Part shown: piece after piece, positions 29,559 to 40,581 of the stretch
How the letters are laid out: the number at the start of each line of letters is the position of its first letter
How positions within the stretch are numbered: the first letter of the stretch is position 1
Assembly: GCF_002407605.1 (NCBI RefSeq)
Contig: NZ_NXGV01000003.1
Location: forward strand, 556,837-620,836
Direction: 5' to 3'
DNA length: 64,000 bases
Source: Marinobacter sp. ANT_B65
GTDB taxonomy: Bacteria; Pseudomonadota; Gammaproteobacteria; Pseudomonadales; Oleiphilaceae
Notes under the pieces: model-generated
The model's database searches: none
What the model saw: only the letters and a program-made list of their open reading frames with translations
Told to the model about the DNA's origin: nothing
Program-made: the position numbers and the translations under genes

Positions 29559-30005
29559 ATGAAACGGAAAAGTGAACAAAAAATAACCTTTGACAACCTG
29601 CGCGGAACCCCTGTTTTGCGCGAACTTGTGGCAAAGGCCCATACTCACCGCCTGGCGGAAGAGCAGGTAATGGCGTCTTTACCGCCAACGCTGGTTTCGG
29701 GTACCCGGTTTATCTGTTGCCTTGACGGGGAATTGACGATCTCGGCGGATAGTGCCGGGAAAGCCAGCCAGATTCGCTTCCGCCAGCATGAGATCATGGA
29801 AAAACTTCGTGAGAACGAGTTGTTCCGGTTTGTATGGAAACTAAAAGTGAAAGTAGCCCCGCCGCGGTTTAACGAAAAGCCGCCGGCAAAAAAAATACCT
29901 TTGAGCAAAGAAAATGCCCGGCTCCTCAAAGAGGAAGCCGGGCACACGAAGGATAAAAAACTACGCGAGGTTCTCGAAAAACTCGCAAGCCACGTCCGCG
30001 ATTAA
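29559..30005 (+). CDS. DUF721 / DciA-like protein
   Basis: 148 residues. The N-terminal part (about 15-100) fits the DUF721 domain of DciA, the ancestral loader of the DnaB replicative helicase in bacteria without DnaC. The C-terminal third is basic and rich in Lys and Glu. It is the only rightward gene between secA and the end of the dcw cluster. Its stop lies within an inverted repeat shared with the lpxC stop. The assignment is based on domain feel and the usual gene position next to lpxC-secA. Confidence 0.75.
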   Translation: MKRKSEQKITFDNLRGTPVLRELVAKAHTHRLAEEQVMASLPPTLVSGTRFICCLDGELTISADSAGKASQIRFRQHEIMEKLRENELFRFVWKLKVKVAPPRFNEKPPAKKIPLSKENARLLKEEAGHTKDKKLREVLEKLASHVRD

Positions 30006-30020
30006 GGCATCCAGCCTTAA
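30002..30020. repeat. Inverted repeat spanning the convergent stop codons of the DciA-like gene and lpxC
   Basis: TTAAGGC (30002-30008) and GCCTTAA (30014-30020) form a 7-bp stem with a 5-base loop. Both TAA stop codons (30003-30005 plus, 30017-30019 minus) lie inside the arms. There is no T tract, so it is not a classical terminator. Confidence 0.7.
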
Positions 30021-30934
30021 GCAGGAACCGCCAGCACAGGCTTCATGTAGGAAATAGGTGCGGTTTCTTCGTTAACGAAGGTAACCACTTCCCATGCGTC
30101 CTCTTCCGCCTTGAGCTTGCGCAGCAGCTTATTATTCAGATCGTGCCCGGACTTGATGCCACGGAATTCGCCAATCAGACTGTTACCCAGAAGGTACAGA
30201 TCCCCGATCGCATCCAGTACTTTGTGCTTGACGAACTCGTCCTCGTAACGAAGACCGTCTTCGTTCAGAATCTTGTAGTCGTCGACCACAATAGCGTTGT
30301 CTACACTACCACCCAATGCCAGATTCATCGCCCGCAGCTTTTCAATATCACGCATGAACCCGAAGGTTCGTGCACGACTCACTTCTTTCACAAAAGATGT
30401 GCTTGAAAAATCAACAGTCGCCGTTTGAGCACGCCCTTTGAACACAGGGTGATCAAAGTCGATACCAAAGCTCACTTTGAAGCCTTCGAACGGCAGGAAC
30501 GTAGCTTTTTTATCGCCTTCTTCAAGCGTTACTTCACGCTTGATGCGAATAAACCGCTTGGCAGCATCCTGCTCGGCAATACCGGCAGATTGAAGCAGGA
30601 AGACGAACGGGCCGGCAGAGCCGTCCATAATCGGCACTTCCGGAGCGCTCAGTTCAACATAGCAGTTATCGATACCGAGACCAGCCATAGCCGACAGCAG
30701 ATGCTCAACTGTTGCTACACGGACACCGTCTTTTACCAGCGTCGTGGACAGCATGGTCTCACCCACATTTTCAGCGCAAGCAAGGATCTCAACTGCAGGA
30801 TCAAGATCTGTGCGCCGGAAAATGATTCCCGAATCTACCGGAGCTGGCTTGAGGGTAAGGTATACCTTTTCCCCTGAGTGCAGCCCGATCCCGGTAGCAC
30901 GGATCGTGTTTTTTAGTGTCCGTTGTCTGATCAT
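30017..30934 (-). CDS. lpxC: LpxC, UDP-3-O-acyl-N-acetylglucosamine deacetylase
   Basis: 305 residues, the exact E. coli length. Zinc-dependent deacetylase that catalyses the committed step of lipid A synthesis. Metal and catalytic residues are evident in [10 protein letters not shown] near 77 and in [11 protein letters not shown] near 238. The ATG at 30934 (MIRQRTLKN) is the family start; in-frame codons upstream are non-conserved. It is the last gene of the dcw cluster, 209 bases after ftsZ, with room for its own promoter. Confidence 0.98.
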   Translation of the reverse strand: MIRQRTLKNTIRATGIGLHSGEKVYLTLKPAPVDSGIIFRRTDLDPAVEILACAENVGETMLSTTLVKDGVRVATVEHLLSAMAGLGIDNCYVELSAPEVPIMDGSAGPFVFLLQSAGIAEQDAAKRFIRIKREVTLEEGDKKATFLPFEGFKVSFGIDFDHPVFKGRAQTATVDFSSTSFVKEVSRARTFGFMRDIEKLRAMNLALGGSVDNAIVVDDYKILNEDGLRYEDEFVKHKVLDAIGDLYLLGNSLIGEFRGIKSGHDLNNKLLRKLKAEEDAWEVVTFVNEETAPISYMKPVLAVPA

Positions 30935-31143
30935 CGGTTCGTTATTCCGTAAAAAATGGCGATATTCAAAGCAAAAATCTGGGCGCAGAGTATCAAAAAA
31001 CACGACTGATTACTATTTGCCCAACCTTATATTGCCTGAAATTTATGCAATAACAGCCATTGGTTGTGAGTACTTCAGTATCCGGTTCCGTAATCCAGGT
31101 TTAAATATACCTACCCGCACCGGATTGTATTTGCAATATATTA

Positions 31144-32301
31144 TCAGTCAGCCTGCCTGCGAAGGAATGCGGGAATATCGAGATAGTCGACTCCCTGCTC
31201 TTCGCTTTCCTTACTCTGATCAACCGCCACGTTGCCGTGAGATACTGCACGACGACGCAGGATTGCCGGACGATCCAGCTGATTGTAATCCGTTGTGCCA
31301 TCCAGAGTACGGGTGTTATCGACCACTTTGGTCGGCTTTTCCCGATCACCGCCAAGCCCTGTAGCAACAACAGTCACCTTCAGTTCGTCGGTCATTTCCG
31401 GATCGATGACGGTACCAACAACAACCGTGGCAGAATCAGATGCGAACTCACGCACAATATCGCCAACTTCGGAGAATTCGCCCAGGTTCAGATCCATGCC
31501 AGCGGTAATGTTGACCAGAATCCCCTTGGCACCCTGCAGGTTTACATCTTCCAGCAGAGGACTGCGGATAGCAGCTTCTGCAGCTTCTCGCGCACGGTTC
31601 TCGCCTGTGGCGCGAGCTGTACCCATCATTGCCATACCCATTTCAGACATGACCGTCTTCACATCAGCAAAGTCGACGTTGATCATACCGTTACGGGTAA
31701 TCAGATCAGCGATACCCTGAACTGCCCCTAGCAGAACATCGTTTGCCGCAGCGAAGGCATCCAGCAGACTGGTTTTCTTTCCCAGAACAGCGAGCAGTTT
31801 TTCGTTTGGAATCGTAATCAGGGAGTCAACACTCTCCTCCAGCTCCTTGAGCCCCGATTCCGCAATACTCATCCGCTTGCCACCTTCGAAATTGAAAGGT
31901 TTGGTCACCACGGCAACGGTCAGTATGCCCAGCTCCCGGGCAACTTCGGCAACTACGGGTGCTGCACCCGTACCCGTACCGCCCCCCATACCAGCAGTGA
32001 TAAACACCATATCGGCGCCTTTTATAGCTTCAGCAATACGGTCACGATCTTCCAGAGCTGACTGACGCCCTACCTCAGGGTTAGCGCCTGCACCCAGTCC
32101 TTTGGTGATGTTGCCGCCCAGCTGAATGATCTGGCGCGCGTCCATATCAGTCAGTGCCTGAGCATCTGTGTTGGCACAGATAAACTCAACACCTTCAATA
32201 TCACTGTTCAGCATGTGGCGCACAGCGTTACCGCCGCCGCCGCCAACACCAACTACTTTAATGACTGCGTTTTGTTGGACATTATCGACAAGTTCAAACA
32301 T
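31144..32301 (-). CDS. ftsZ: FtsZ, tubulin-like cell division GTPase
   Basis: 385 residues. It polymerises into the Z ring. The GTP-binding [11 protein letters not shown] signature is near residue 107. The conserved C-terminal peptide ([14 protein letters not shown]) that binds FtsA and ZipA closes the protein. The ATG follows GGAGAAGGGGA, one of the best ribosome-binding sites in the window and consistent with high expression. It follows ftsA after 96 bases. Confidence 0.99.
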   Translation of the reverse strand: MFELVDNVQQNAVIKVVGVGGGGGNAVRHMLNSDIEGVEFICANTDAQALTDMDARQIIQLGGNITKGLGAGANPEVGRQSALEDRDRIAEAIKGADMVFITAGMGGGTGTGAAPVVAEVARELGILTVAVVTKPFNFEGGKRMSIAESGLKELEESVDSLITIPNEKLLAVLGKKTSLLDAFAAANDVLLGAVQGIADLITRNGMINVDFADVKTVMSEMGMAMMGTARATGENRAREAAEAAIRSPLLEDVNLQGAKGILVNITAGMDLNLGEFSEVGDIVREFASDSATVVVGTVIDPEMTDELKVTVVATGLGGDREKPTKVVDNTRTLDGTTDYNQLDRPAILRRRAVSHGNVAVDQSKESEEQGVDYLDIPAFLRRQAD

Positions 32302-32397
32302 TCCCCTTCTCCTTCGTGCTGTTTTCAGCCTTGTTCCAGGCTGTTAATTCAAAATTGTATTTTCGAGATACCTTCGTTTACTGCCTGCCCGGAACCG

Positions 32398-33633
32398 TCA
32401 GAAATGACCGGTAAACCAGGCTTTCATGCGCTCAAACAGCGAGGGCGCATCTTCACCCTTGAGCACCGGTGCCCGGCCAAGATCCATCTGCCGGAAACCA
32501 TGAATCAATAACCCGACGCCAGTGGCGTAGATGGGGTTATTAACAACTTCTGTCATACCGGACACTGCGTGCGGACACGCCAGACGTACCGGCATATGGA
32601 AGATTTCTTCAGCCAGCTCTACCACACCCTCCATGGTGGAAGAGCCACCCGTAATCACTATGCCCGCCGGAACCAGATCTTCGAACCCGGAACGACGCAG
32701 TTCGGATTGCACGAGAGTAAACAACTCCTCGTAACGCGGCTCAACAACTTCTGCCAGCGCCTGACGCGAAAGATCACGGGGTGCGCGATCACCAACGCTG
32801 GGCACTTTAATGGTTTCATCAGCACCCGCCAGCTGCGTCAGAGCACAGGCGTATTTGATTTTGATCTCTTCAGCATTCTGTGTAGGCGTGCGGAGCGCCA
32901 TCGCAATGTCATTCGTAACCTGATCGCCGGCAATGGGAATCACTGCGGTATGACGAATGGCACCACCGGTAAACACTGCGATATCAGTGGTACCACCTCC
33001 CATATCCACTACACAGACACCGAGTTCCTTTTCATCCTCGGTGAGAATCGCGTGGCTGGAGGCCAGCTGTTCCAGAATGATGTCGTCGGCCTCAAGACCG
33101 CATCGACGGATACATTTCTCAATGTTCTGCGCTGCATTGACAGCACAGGTCACCAGATGCACCTTCGCTTCAAGACGTACACCGGACATGCCCATGGGCT
33201 CTTTGATGCCTTCCTGGCTATCGATCACAAATTCCTGCGGAAGAATGTGCAGGATTTTCTGATCTGCCGGGATGGCAACGGCCTGGGCTGCATCGATGAC
33301 CCGGTCAATATCCGCCTGGGTTACTTCCCTGTCCCGGATAGCGACAATCCCGTGAGAGTTGAGGCTTTTAATGTGGCTGCCAGCAATCCCCGCATACACG
33401 GAGTGAATGCGACAACCTGCCATCAGCTCGGCTTCCTCAACCGCACGCTGGATCGCCAGAACCGTGGTTTCGATATTGACCACGACGCCCCGCTTCAGTC
33501 CCCGGGACGGATGTGAGCCAATACCCACAACCTCAATGGTTCCGTCCATCTTGCGCTTGCCGACGATCGCAACCACTTTCGAGGTTCCGATATCGAGGCC
33601 GACAATCATGTTTTCCGTTTCAACCGATGACAT
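32398..33633 (-). CDS. ftsA: FtsA, actin-like division protein
   Basis: 411 residues. It tethers FtsZ to the membrane and signals to the divisome. The actin-family phosphate loop (VGLDIGTSKV near residue 11) and the second DMGGGTTDIAVF loop near 203 are present, and the C-terminal amphipathic helix (FERMKAWFTGHF) is the membrane-targeting sequence. The ATG at 33633 is preferred over TTG and GTG codons 9-12 bases upstream because GGTGGA then lies at a fitting distance. Confidence 0.98.
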   Translation of the reverse strand: MSSVETENMIVGLDIGTSKVVAIVGKRKMDGTIEVVGIGSHPSRGLKRGVVVNIETTVLAIQRAVEEAELMAGCRIHSVYAGIAGSHIKSLNSHGIVAIRDREVTQADIDRVIDAAQAVAIPADQKILHILPQEFVIDSQEGIKEPMGMSGVRLEAKVHLVTCAVNAAQNIEKCIRRCGLEADDIILEQLASSHAILTEDEKELGVCVVDMGGGTTDIAVFTGGAIRHTAVIPIAGDQVTNDIAMALRTPTQNAEEIKIKYACALTQLAGADETIKVPSVGDRAPRDLSRQALAEVVEPRYEELFTLVQSELRRSGFEDLVPAGIVITGGSSTMEGVVELAEEIFHMPVRLACPHAVSGMTEVVNNPIYATGVGLLIHGFRQMDLGRAPVLKGEDAPSLFERMKAWFTGHF

Positions 33634-33669
33634 GTGTTCCACCAAACCGTAGGTCTGAATTTACTGTTT

Positions 33670-34509
33670 CTATGTTTTCGGGCCGGAAGCAGCCTGGGCT
33701 GGCTTCCATTGAACCGCGACACCGTTTGTGTAGCGGGCATCTACCCGGCTGACTTCGTCCGACCGCGATATCAGCCGGTTTTCGTACACTGTGATAAAAC
33801 GCTCAAAGCGTTTCGCAACCTGATCCCGACCAAGTACCACTTCAATTCCGTTTGAGAGGCGAAGAGTCCAGGCCCCCCGCGGCTCCAACGACAGGCCGGA
33901 AAATCCCAGACCGTGACCTACCAGCTTGTCGCTCATGCTCCGGGCCATGCTGATCACATCACGCACCCGCTCATCCGGACCGGCAAGCTGCGGCAACCGC
34001 CCAGCTACTTCTGGATTGGGCGGCTTGAACAACTCGCCGGTGCGGCTGACCAGACGACCATCTGTCCAGTAAGCCAAGGGCTTTTTCTCCCTGATGTTGA
34101 TTTCCAGGCGGTCTGGCCAAACCCGGCGCACCGCTACTGTCTCAATCCACGGGCGCCTCTCGAGGTCAGCCTTGATTTCTGAAAGGTCTGTCGAGAAATA
34201 ACTCTTGCCGATCCAGTTTCCTGCCTGACGCTCAATGGCAACCCGGCTGTCGCCCGTAAAATCGCCATTCACATCAATGGCCAGGAACTGCTGATCCATA
34301 GCACCCAGAACCTTCCCCGTACCCCAAGGCACCAGCCCTGCCAGCAGCAACACAACAATACCTAAACCTGCCTGCAGCCAGGGCACCGCTGCCAGCACGG
34401 CTTTCAACACACCAAACCGGTCCTTTTCCGGGCCGAGGGAGGTTGCTCCCCGGCGTCGGGGAGGGTCGGACGGAATCGCCCGGCTCCGGATCAGCAGCGC
34501 TTCAAGCAT
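33670..34509 (-). CDS. ftsQ: FtsQ, divisome bitopic protein
   Basis: 279 residues. A basic cytoplasmic N-terminus (about 1-40) leads to a single membrane segment (about 45-65), then the periplasmic POTRA domain starting near 75 and the beta domain. FtsQ links FtsBL to the early divisome. The ATG overlaps the ddl stop by 8 bases in the pattern ATGCTTGA, one of four such overlaps in a row. Confidence 0.96.
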   Translation of the reverse strand: MLEALLIRSRAIPSDPPRRRGATSLGPEKDRFGVLKAVLAAVPWLQAGLGIVVLLLAGLVPWGTGKVLGAMDQQFLAIDVNGDFTGDSRVAIERQAGNWIGKSYFSTDLSEIKADLERRPWIETVAVRRVWPDRLEINIREKKPLAYWTDGRLVSRTGELFKPPNPEVAGRLPQLAGPDERVRDVISMARSMSDKLVGHGLGFSGLSLEPRGAWTLRLSNGIEVVLGRDQVAKRFERFITVYENRLISRSDEVSRVDARYTNGVAVQWKPAQAASGPKT

Positions 34510-35476
34510 TCGTATCCTCCAGGGTGTCGCGAAGAATCCTCACAACCAGCTCCTCAAAGCTGATTCCTGCCGCTCTCGCAGACATAGGCACCAGGCTATG
34601 GTCAGTCATACCCGGCACGGTATTGACTTCCAGCAACCAGAATTCGCCGTCCTTATCCTGCATAATGTCTACCCGCCCCCATGTGCGGCAGCCCACGACC
34701 CGGAAAGCCTCCAGTGCAAGATTCTGCAACCTGACTTCATCTTCAGGTGACAAGCCGCAGGGGATTCTGTAGCGGGTGTCATCTGCCAGATACTTCGCGT
34801 CATAGTCGTAGAACACATGATCTGTGCTCAGACCAATGGCCGGGAGAGCGCTATCCTGCAGCAGACTCACCGTAAACTCCGGGCCTTCGATCCACTCCTC
34901 AACAAACACCAGATTGTCCAGCGCAGCGGCAGCCTCATAGGCTTGTGCCAGTTCAGCGGCGGTATTCACTTTGCGAATCCCGATACTGGAACCTTCGTGA
35001 GAAGGTTTTACGCTCAAGGGCGCACGCAATTCCCGAACAATCCGCTCCGCTTCATCTGCAGCGGACATGGTTCTGAATTTCGGCGTCGGCAGACCGCAGC
35101 CTGCAAATACGTATTTGGTCCGCAACTTGTCCATTGCCAAAGCGGAAGCCATCACTTCACTACCTGTGTAGGGGATACCCGCTTGCGCCAGAATGGCCTG
35201 CAGCGTTCCGTCTTCCCCTCCGCGTCCGTGCAAAGCAATGAAAACCCTGTCGAACTCCGGGTTCTCCACTGTTTTCAGCAGACAGCCCTGAACATCCAGT
35301 GCGAAAGCATCCACTCCCGCAGAGACCAGGGCTGCAAGAACAGCCTTACCACTCTTCAGAGAGACATCCCGCTCTGCAGAGTTTCCACCCATAAACACAG
35401 CCACACGTCCCAACGCCCGAACCACTTCCGGCTCGACCTGATACGCTGGTATTCCGGGATGCTGTATATCACTCAC
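34502..35476 (-). CDS. ddlB: DdlB, D-alanine-D-alanine ligase
   Basis: 324 residues from the GTG at 35476. ATP-grasp enzyme joining two D-alanines for the peptidoglycan stem. [12 protein letters not shown] near residue 80, [10 protein letters not shown] near 158 and [16 protein letters not shown] near 286-301 are diagnostic. The start is uncertain between this GTG and a TTG two codons upstream. I prefer GTG because it makes the same 8-base overlap (GTGAGTGA) with murC as the three neighbouring junctions. Symbol ddlB follows its dcw location. Confidence 0.97.
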   Translation of the reverse strand: MSDIQHPGIPAYQVEPEVVRALGRVAVFMGGNSAERDVSLKSGKAVLAALVSAGVDAFALDVQGCLLKTVENPEFDRVFIALHGRGGEDGTLQAILAQAGIPYTGSEVMASALAMDKLRTKYVFAGCGLPTPKFRTMSAADEAERIVRELRAPLSVKPSHEGSSIGIRKVNTAAELAQAYEAAAALDNLVFVEEWIEGPEFTVSLLQDSALPAIGLSTDHVFYDYDAKYLADDTRYRIPCGLSPEDEVRLQNLALEAFRVVGCRTWGRVDIMQDKDGEFWLLEVNTVPGMTDHSLVPMSARAAGISFEELVVRILRDTLEDTNA

Positions 35477-36917
35477 CTGCAAGTACTCCTGCTTCTGCTA
35501 ACCGGATCGCCACGCCACCAATGTCGCCTGCACCCTGTGTAATAAGGAGGTCACCGTCCTGAAGCACACTGTCCAGCAAGCTCTCGATTTTCCGGTTATC
35601 CTCTACGAATACCGGCTCCACTTTGCCGCGCTGCCGAATGCTTCGGCACAAGGCACGACCATCCGCACCAGGAATGGCTGGCTCGCCAGCGGAATAGACA
35701 TCCATCAGCAGCAGGCCATCAACTTCCGACAATACCCTTACAAAGTCTTCGTACAGGTCGCGGGTCCTTGTGAACCGGTGCGGCTGATACAACATCACCA
35801 GCCTGCGCCCCGGCCAGGCATCGTGGGCCGCGCGGATCACAGCTTCAACTTCAGTTGGGTGGTGCCCATAATCGTCTACCAGGGTTACCGTGCCACCCTT
35901 GGAGGTTTTATAATCACCATTGACCTGAAAACGACGACCAACCCCTGCAAAAGCTGCCAACCCCCGACAGATAGCTTCGTCCGCAACACCCTCGTCGGTT
36001 GCGACTGCAATCACTGCAAGCGCATTCAGCACGTTATGGCGTCCGGGCATTTTCAGCTCTACTGTCAGGTCGCTGCGCCCGCCGGGCCGTTTTACCAGAA
36101 AATGGGTTTTCAGACCGTCTGTTACGATGTTCTCTGCGCGATAATCTGCGTCCGGATTACTGATGCCATAAGTAATGATCGCGCGGGATATTCTCGGGAT
36201 TATTTCCTGAACATAGTCATCATCCGCACACATCACCGCAACGCCGTAGAACGGCAGGTTGTGGAGAAAATCCACAAAGGTCCGCTTAAGCTTTTCAACG
36301 TCGCCGTCGTATGTATCCATGTGGTCAGCTTCGATGTTCGTGACCACAGAAATAACCGGAGTCAGATGCAGAAAAGAGGCATCACTCTCATCAGCTTCTG
36401 CCACCAGATAACGGGAACCGCCTAGTTTGGCATTGGTACCCGCACTGTTCAGCTTGCCTCCGATGACAAAGGTAGGATCAAGCCCAGCCTCACCAAATAC
36501 GGAGGCAATCAGGCTGGTGGTGGTGGTCTTCCCGTGAGTTCCGGCGACAGCAATGCCATGACGGTAACGCATGATTTCCGCCAGCATCTCTGCACGGGGA
36601 ACAATCGGGACCCGCCGGCTACGTGCCGAAACCACTTCAGGGTTATCGGCGCCTACAGCCGAAGACACAACAACCACATCAGCCCTGGCACTGTTTTCTT
36701 CCCGGTGACCGATCTGAACCTCAATACCCATGGCCTTGAGCCGGCCTGTAACCACACCTTCTTTCAGGTCTGAACCGGAGATGTCATACCCCTGGTTTTT
36801 CAGCACTTCCGCAATGCCGCTCATGCCGGCTCCACCGATGCCCACAAAGTGGATGTGGCGAATCCGGCGCATTTCCGGCACCTGAAAAACGAGCGGCGGA
36901 TTGGTTATATCAGCCAT
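35469..36917 (-). CDS. murC: MurC, UDP-N-acetylmuramate-L-alanine ligase
   Basis: 482 residues. Cytoplasmic Mur ligase adding L-alanine to UDP-MurNAc. The N-terminal nucleotide-binding [15 protein letters not shown] near residue 23, the ATP loop [10 protein letters not shown] near 124 and the [10 protein letters not shown] motif near 346 are intact. The ATG overlaps the murG stop by 8 bases (ATGGCTGA). Confidence 0.99.
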   Translation of the reverse strand: MADITNPPLVFQVPEMRRIRHIHFVGIGGAGMSGIAEVLKNQGYDISGSDLKEGVVTGRLKAMGIEVQIGHREENSARADVVVVSSAVGADNPEVVSARSRRVPIVPRAEMLAEIMRYRHGIAVAGTHGKTTTTSLIASVFGEAGLDPTFVIGGKLNSAGTNAKLGGSRYLVAEADESDASFLHLTPVISVVTNIEADHMDTYDGDVEKLKRTFVDFLHNLPFYGVAVMCADDDYVQEIIPRISRAIITYGISNPDADYRAENIVTDGLKTHFLVKRPGGRSDLTVELKMPGRHNVLNALAVIAVATDEGVADEAICRGLAAFAGVGRRFQVNGDYKTSKGGTVTLVDDYGHHPTEVEAVIRAAHDAWPGRRLVMLYQPHRFTRTRDLYEDFVRVLSEVDGLLLMDVYSAGEPAIPGADGRALCRSIRQRGKVEPVFVEDNRKIESLLDSVLQDGDLLITQGAGDIGGVAIRLAEAGVLAGE

Positions 36918-38016
36918 TAGCGGCCTCCAGACAGTAATTCACGACTCTCTCCGTTGCATCGGGGCGAGCCAGTGTACGTGCAGCCATTGCCATATCCATG
37001 ACCCGGGCACGATCTCCAGCGAGATCGCCTAATGTTTCAGCCAGCACGGCAGGCGTGAGCCGCGACTGAGGTATGAGTACCGCCGCCCTGGCATTCACCA
37101 TTTGCTGACCGTTTTTCGTCTGGTGGTCATCCACCGCATGGGGGAATGGCACCAGCACTGCACCTATGCCTGCTGCACAAAGCTCAGATACCGTCAGGGC
37201 ACCCGACCGGCACAGCACAAGGTCGGCCCAACCATAAGCTTCCGCCATGTTCTTTATAAACGGTTCAACCTCAGCCTCAACTCCGTACTGCTCATAAGCA
37301 GCACGCGCAGCATCAAGATGTTTTTCTCCACACTGATGACGTACCAGTGGCCTCTTCATTTCGGGCATCATTGCCAGGGCTTCCGGTACCTGCTGATTGA
37401 ATACCTGAGCACCGAGACTGCCACCAATCACCAGAATGTGCAGGGGACGGCCCTGCTCGTCCTGATCAGTCAAACGCCCCGCTAATCTCTGCTCCGGGGC
37501 CGGCAAGTTCGCCAGATCTTCCCGCACCGGGTTACCGGTACAACGTGTAATAACATCAGCGCCAAAACTGCCTGGAAACGCCTCCAGTACTGTTTTCGCA
37601 ATCCGTACAAGAATACGGTTGGTCATTCCGGCGATCGCGTTCTGTTCGTGAATAACCAGCGGCGTTCGCGTTAGATATGCGGCTACGCCACCAGGGCCAG
37701 TCACAAAACCGCCCATACCCACCACACAATCAGGGCGTATACGACGCATGATCGTGAAAGCTTCACCTAATGCACGCATCAGACGAAACGGCGCCATAAC
37801 CAGCGCCAGCTTGCCTTTTCCCCTGAGCCCGGAGATATGGATTAATGACAGAGGAATACCTGTGCCGGTGATCAACCGCTCTTCCATTCCGCCAATAGCG
37901 CCCAGCCAGTGCACTTCATGCCCTCGGGCTTCCAGCGCCCGGGCAGTAGCCAGCGCCGGAAACACGTGTCCTCCGGTACCTCCGGCCATCATCAGAAATC
38001 TGCGCGGCTCACTCAT
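36910..38016 (-). CDS. murG: MurG, lipid II synthase (UDP-GlcNAc transferase)
   Basis: 368 residues. Peripheral membrane glycosyltransferase that converts lipid I to lipid II. The [12 protein letters not shown] loop near residue 13, [12 protein letters not shown] and [14 protein letters not shown] are diagnostic. The ATG at 38016 follows GGGAGGGG; the longer in-frame reading overlaps ftsW too far and is rejected. It overlaps the ftsW stop by 8 bases (ATGAGTGA). Confidence 0.98.
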   Translation of the reverse strand: MSEPRRFLMMAGGTGGHVFPALATARALEARGHEVHWLGAIGGMEERLITGTGIPLSLIHISGLRGKGKLALVMAPFRLMRALGEAFTIMRRIRPDCVVGMGGFVTGPGGVAAYLTRTPLVIHEQNAIAGMTNRILVRIAKTVLEAFPGSFGADVITRCTGNPVREDLANLPAPEQRLAGRLTDQDEQGRPLHILVIGGSLGAQVFNQQVPEALAMMPEMKRPLVRHQCGEKHLDAARAAYEQYGVEAEVEPFIKNMAEAYGWADLVLCRSGALTVSELCAAGIGAVLVPFPHAVDDHQTKNGQQMVNARAAVLIPQSRLTPAVLAETLGDLAGDRARVMDMAMAARTLARPDATERVVNYCLEAANG

Positions 38017-39211
38017 AACGCGCCCCTCCCTGCTTACGGGGACCAACCTTCTCCGTGGCCTGCTTTTCCTTGTCCAGCCTTTCCATTTCAACCCTGGCCA
38101 GAATCCCGATACAGACACAGCTAATCAGCAGACTGGAACCGCCGTAGCTCACTAAAGGCAATGTCAGCCCCTTAGTGGGCAATAATCCTGTGCTCACCGC
38201 CATATTGATCCCCGCCTGAAGGCCAATCAGCAGGGTAATGCCGTATGCAAAGCAGGCTCCAAATGGCATGGCAGCCTTCTCGGCACGACGGGCTATCACA
38301 AAACCAGTTACAACAAGGACCGTAAACAGCCCAAGCACAAGCAATGAACCTAACAAGCCAAATTCTTCGGCGATTATTGCGAAGATGAAGTCTGTATGGG
38401 CTTCCGGCAAAAAGAACAGCTTTTGTATCGAGTTACCCAGGCCGACACCGCTCCACTCACCACGCCCGAAGGCAATCAGCGACTGGGTTAACTGATAACC
38501 CGTATCAAACTGATCTTTCCAGGGATCGAGATAGCTCACCACACGCTTCAGGCGATAGGGCTGAGTCAGTATCAAAACGACGCCGATGACCACCAGAGTA
38601 GCGATCAGCGGGACAAACCGGCTGAGACGCACGCCGCTCAGAAAAATCATTCCTGCAGCTGCTGTAACCAAAACAACGGTTGCCCCGAAGTCGGGCTGAA
38701 TAACCAACAATGCAGATGCCACACCCAGAACCCCAAGTGGCTTGAGAAATCCCGGCCAGGTATTCAGCAGTTCATCGCGCCGACGGACCACGTATCCCGC
38801 CAGATAGGCGATCAGGCATAACTTTGCCACCTCTGAGACCTGAACGTTGAACAGGCCAAACGGGATCCAGCGCGTTGAACCGTTGACCGTGCGGCCCAAA
38901 GGCGTGAGAACAAGAACCAGGACCAGCAAACCTATACCCAGCAACAACCAGCCACTGCGTTCCCACCAGGCCACAGGCACATTCACAGCCACCAGTGCCA
39001 GCATGCAGCCCATGACAGCAAACATAAGCTGCCGAATCACGTAGTGATAGCTGTTGCCCACAGTTTCCAGCGCCATATCCATGGAGGCAGAAGAAATCAT
39101 CACAACCCCTATGAGCAACAGAGCAACCGAGCTGAGAATCAGAGCCGACAGGGGCTGAATTTCGCCCAGCCACTGTGTCCTCACGGGTGCTGCAGATAAT
39201 TCAGCCTGCAT
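38009..39211 (-). CDS. ftsW: FtsW, SEDS-family septal peptidoglycan glycosyltransferase
   Basis: About 400 residues with about ten membrane segments. It polymerises lipid II at the septum with FtsI. The SEDS signatures NGSTRWIPFGLFNVQVSEVAK near 110-130 and the C-terminal GLTLPLVSYGGSSL near 355 are clear. The start may be this ATG (TGATG overlap with murD) or the GTG one codon upstream (4-base overlap); both are served by GGAAGGAG. Confidence 0.97.
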   Translation of the reverse strand: MQAELSAAPVRTQWLGEIQPLSALILSSVALLLIGVVMISSASMDMALETVGNSYHYVIRQLMFAVMGCMLALVAVNVPVAWWERSGWLLLGIGLLVLVLVLTPLGRTVNGSTRWIPFGLFNVQVSEVAKLCLIAYLAGYVVRRRDELLNTWPGFLKPLGVLGVASALLVIQPDFGATVVLVTAAAGMIFLSGVRLSRFVPLIATLVVIGVVLILTQPYRLKRVVSYLDPWKDQFDTGYQLTQSLIAFGRGEWSGVGLGNSIQKLFFLPEAHTDFIFAIIAEEFGLLGSLLVLGLFTVLVVTGFVIARRAEKAAMPFGACFAYGITLLIGLQAGINMAVSTGLLPTKGLTLPLVSYGGSSLLISCVCIGILARVEMERLDKEKQATEKVGPRKQGGARYE

Positions 39212-40566
39212 CACAGCAGCTCCTTCCGGGACTGGACGAGGGTCCTGAACTGATCACCGCGGTCGATGTAATCCCTGAACATGTCAAAGCTCGCGCAAGC
39301 GGGCGAAAACAGAACACGATCTCCATCCAGAGCAAGCTCCGAAGATTTTTCTACTGCCTCCGCCAGAGTTTCTGCACGGAAAACTGGAAGACCGGAGCCC
39401 AGAACCGCCGCAATACGGTCGGCGTCATGCCCAATCAATACAACTGCCCGGCAACAGGTTCTCACCGGTTCTGCCAGATCGGAAAACTCAGCACCTTTGC
39501 CCTCGCCACCAGTAATCAGTACTATTTTACCTTCGCCTTCAGGAGCCAGGCTTTTTATGGCTGCGACGGTAGCTCCGACATTTGTCCCCTTTGAATCATT
39601 AATGTAATCAACACCAGAAAGCCGGCGGACAAACTCACACCTGTGAGGCAAACCACTGAAATTCCGGGCAACATCAAGCATGACCTCCATAGGAAGCCCG
39701 GCCGCATAACCCAGAGCCAGAGCCGCCATCACATTACTTAGATTATGCTGACCCATCAGCTGGAGCTCACGGGAATTCAGAATACTATCGAACCCGAACG
39801 TCACCCAGAGCCCCTGATCATCTTCCCGGGTACTGAAAGTTTCCGGATTAACACGATGGAAGCCGAAGCAGATAAACCGCAGGTTATCTCGCGCCATGGG
39901 CGTGCTCAGGGCATCGTCCAGATTAACGATCGCGTTCTTGCAACCACGATATATTCTTTGCTTTGCCTGAAAATACGCCATCTTGTCCGGATAGCGGTCG
40001 AGATGGTCATCACTGACGTTCAGTATTGTCGCTGCCAGAGCATTCAGCTCTGCTGTGGTTTCCAGCTGAAAGCTGGAAAGTTCAAGCACATACAGGTCGG
40101 CACCAAGGCCCAGAAGATCCAGCGCGGGAGTTCCGATATTCCCGCCAACTTCAACCCGGCGACCAGCTGCCTTAGCCATCTCACCCACTAACGTAGTGAC
40201 GGTGGTTTTGCCATTGGAGCCGGTAATGGCAAGTACAGGGGCATCGGCAGCCTCGGCAAACAAATCAATATCACCCCGGATACGCACTCCCTGTTCGGCA
40301 GCACAGGCAATGGCAGGATCAGCGATACTGATACCCGGGCTTACGATCAGTTCGTTGAAGCCGGCAAACAGCTCTTTATCGAACCGCCCAAGGTAAACAG
40401 GAATATCCGGCCACCCGGCACGCAGTTCATCCAGACCAGGGGGTGCTTCGCGACTATCAGCCACGGCGATCTCCCGGCCCTTTGCAGACAGATAACGCAC
40501 GCAGGAGAGCCCGGTTTTACCGAGTCCTACTACCAATGTGCGACGGTCTGACGTGATGACACTCAT
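39211..40566 (-). CDS. murD: MurD, UDP-N-acetylmuramoylalanine-D-glutamate ligase
   Basis: 451 residues. It adds D-glutamate to UDP-MurNAc-Ala. The N-terminal VVGLGKTGLSCVRYL segment near residue 12, the ATP loop GSNGKTTVTTLVGEM near 115 and NDSKGTNVGAT near 322 match the family. It is 15 bases downstream of mraY and coupled to ftsW by a one-base overlap. Confidence 0.98.
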   Translation of the reverse strand: MSVITSDRRTLVVGLGKTGLSCVRYLSAKGREIAVADSREAPPGLDELRAGWPDIPVYLGRFDKELFAGFNELIVSPGISIADPAIACAAEQGVRIRGDIDLFAEAADAPVLAITGSNGKTTVTTLVGEMAKAAGRRVEVGGNIGTPALDLLGLGADLYVLELSSFQLETTAELNALAATILNVSDDHLDRYPDKMAYFQAKQRIYRGCKNAIVNLDDALSTPMARDNLRFICFGFHRVNPETFSTREDDQGLWVTFGFDSILNSRELQLMGQHNLSNVMAALALGYAAGLPMEVMLDVARNFSGLPHRCEFVRRLSGVDYINDSKGTNVGATVAAIKSLAPEGEGKIVLITGGEGKGAEFSDLAEPVRTCCRAVVLIGHDADRIAAVLGSGLPVFRAETLAEAVEKSSELALDGDRVLFSPACASFDMFRDYIDRGDQFRTLVQSRKELL

Positions 40567-40581
40567 AATCGATCCGGTTTC

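Noticed and set aside
32569..33516. Long open frame (315 codons) antisense to ftsA
   Set aside because: It lies wholly inside ftsA on the other strand and has no protein-family character; a codon-usage shadow.
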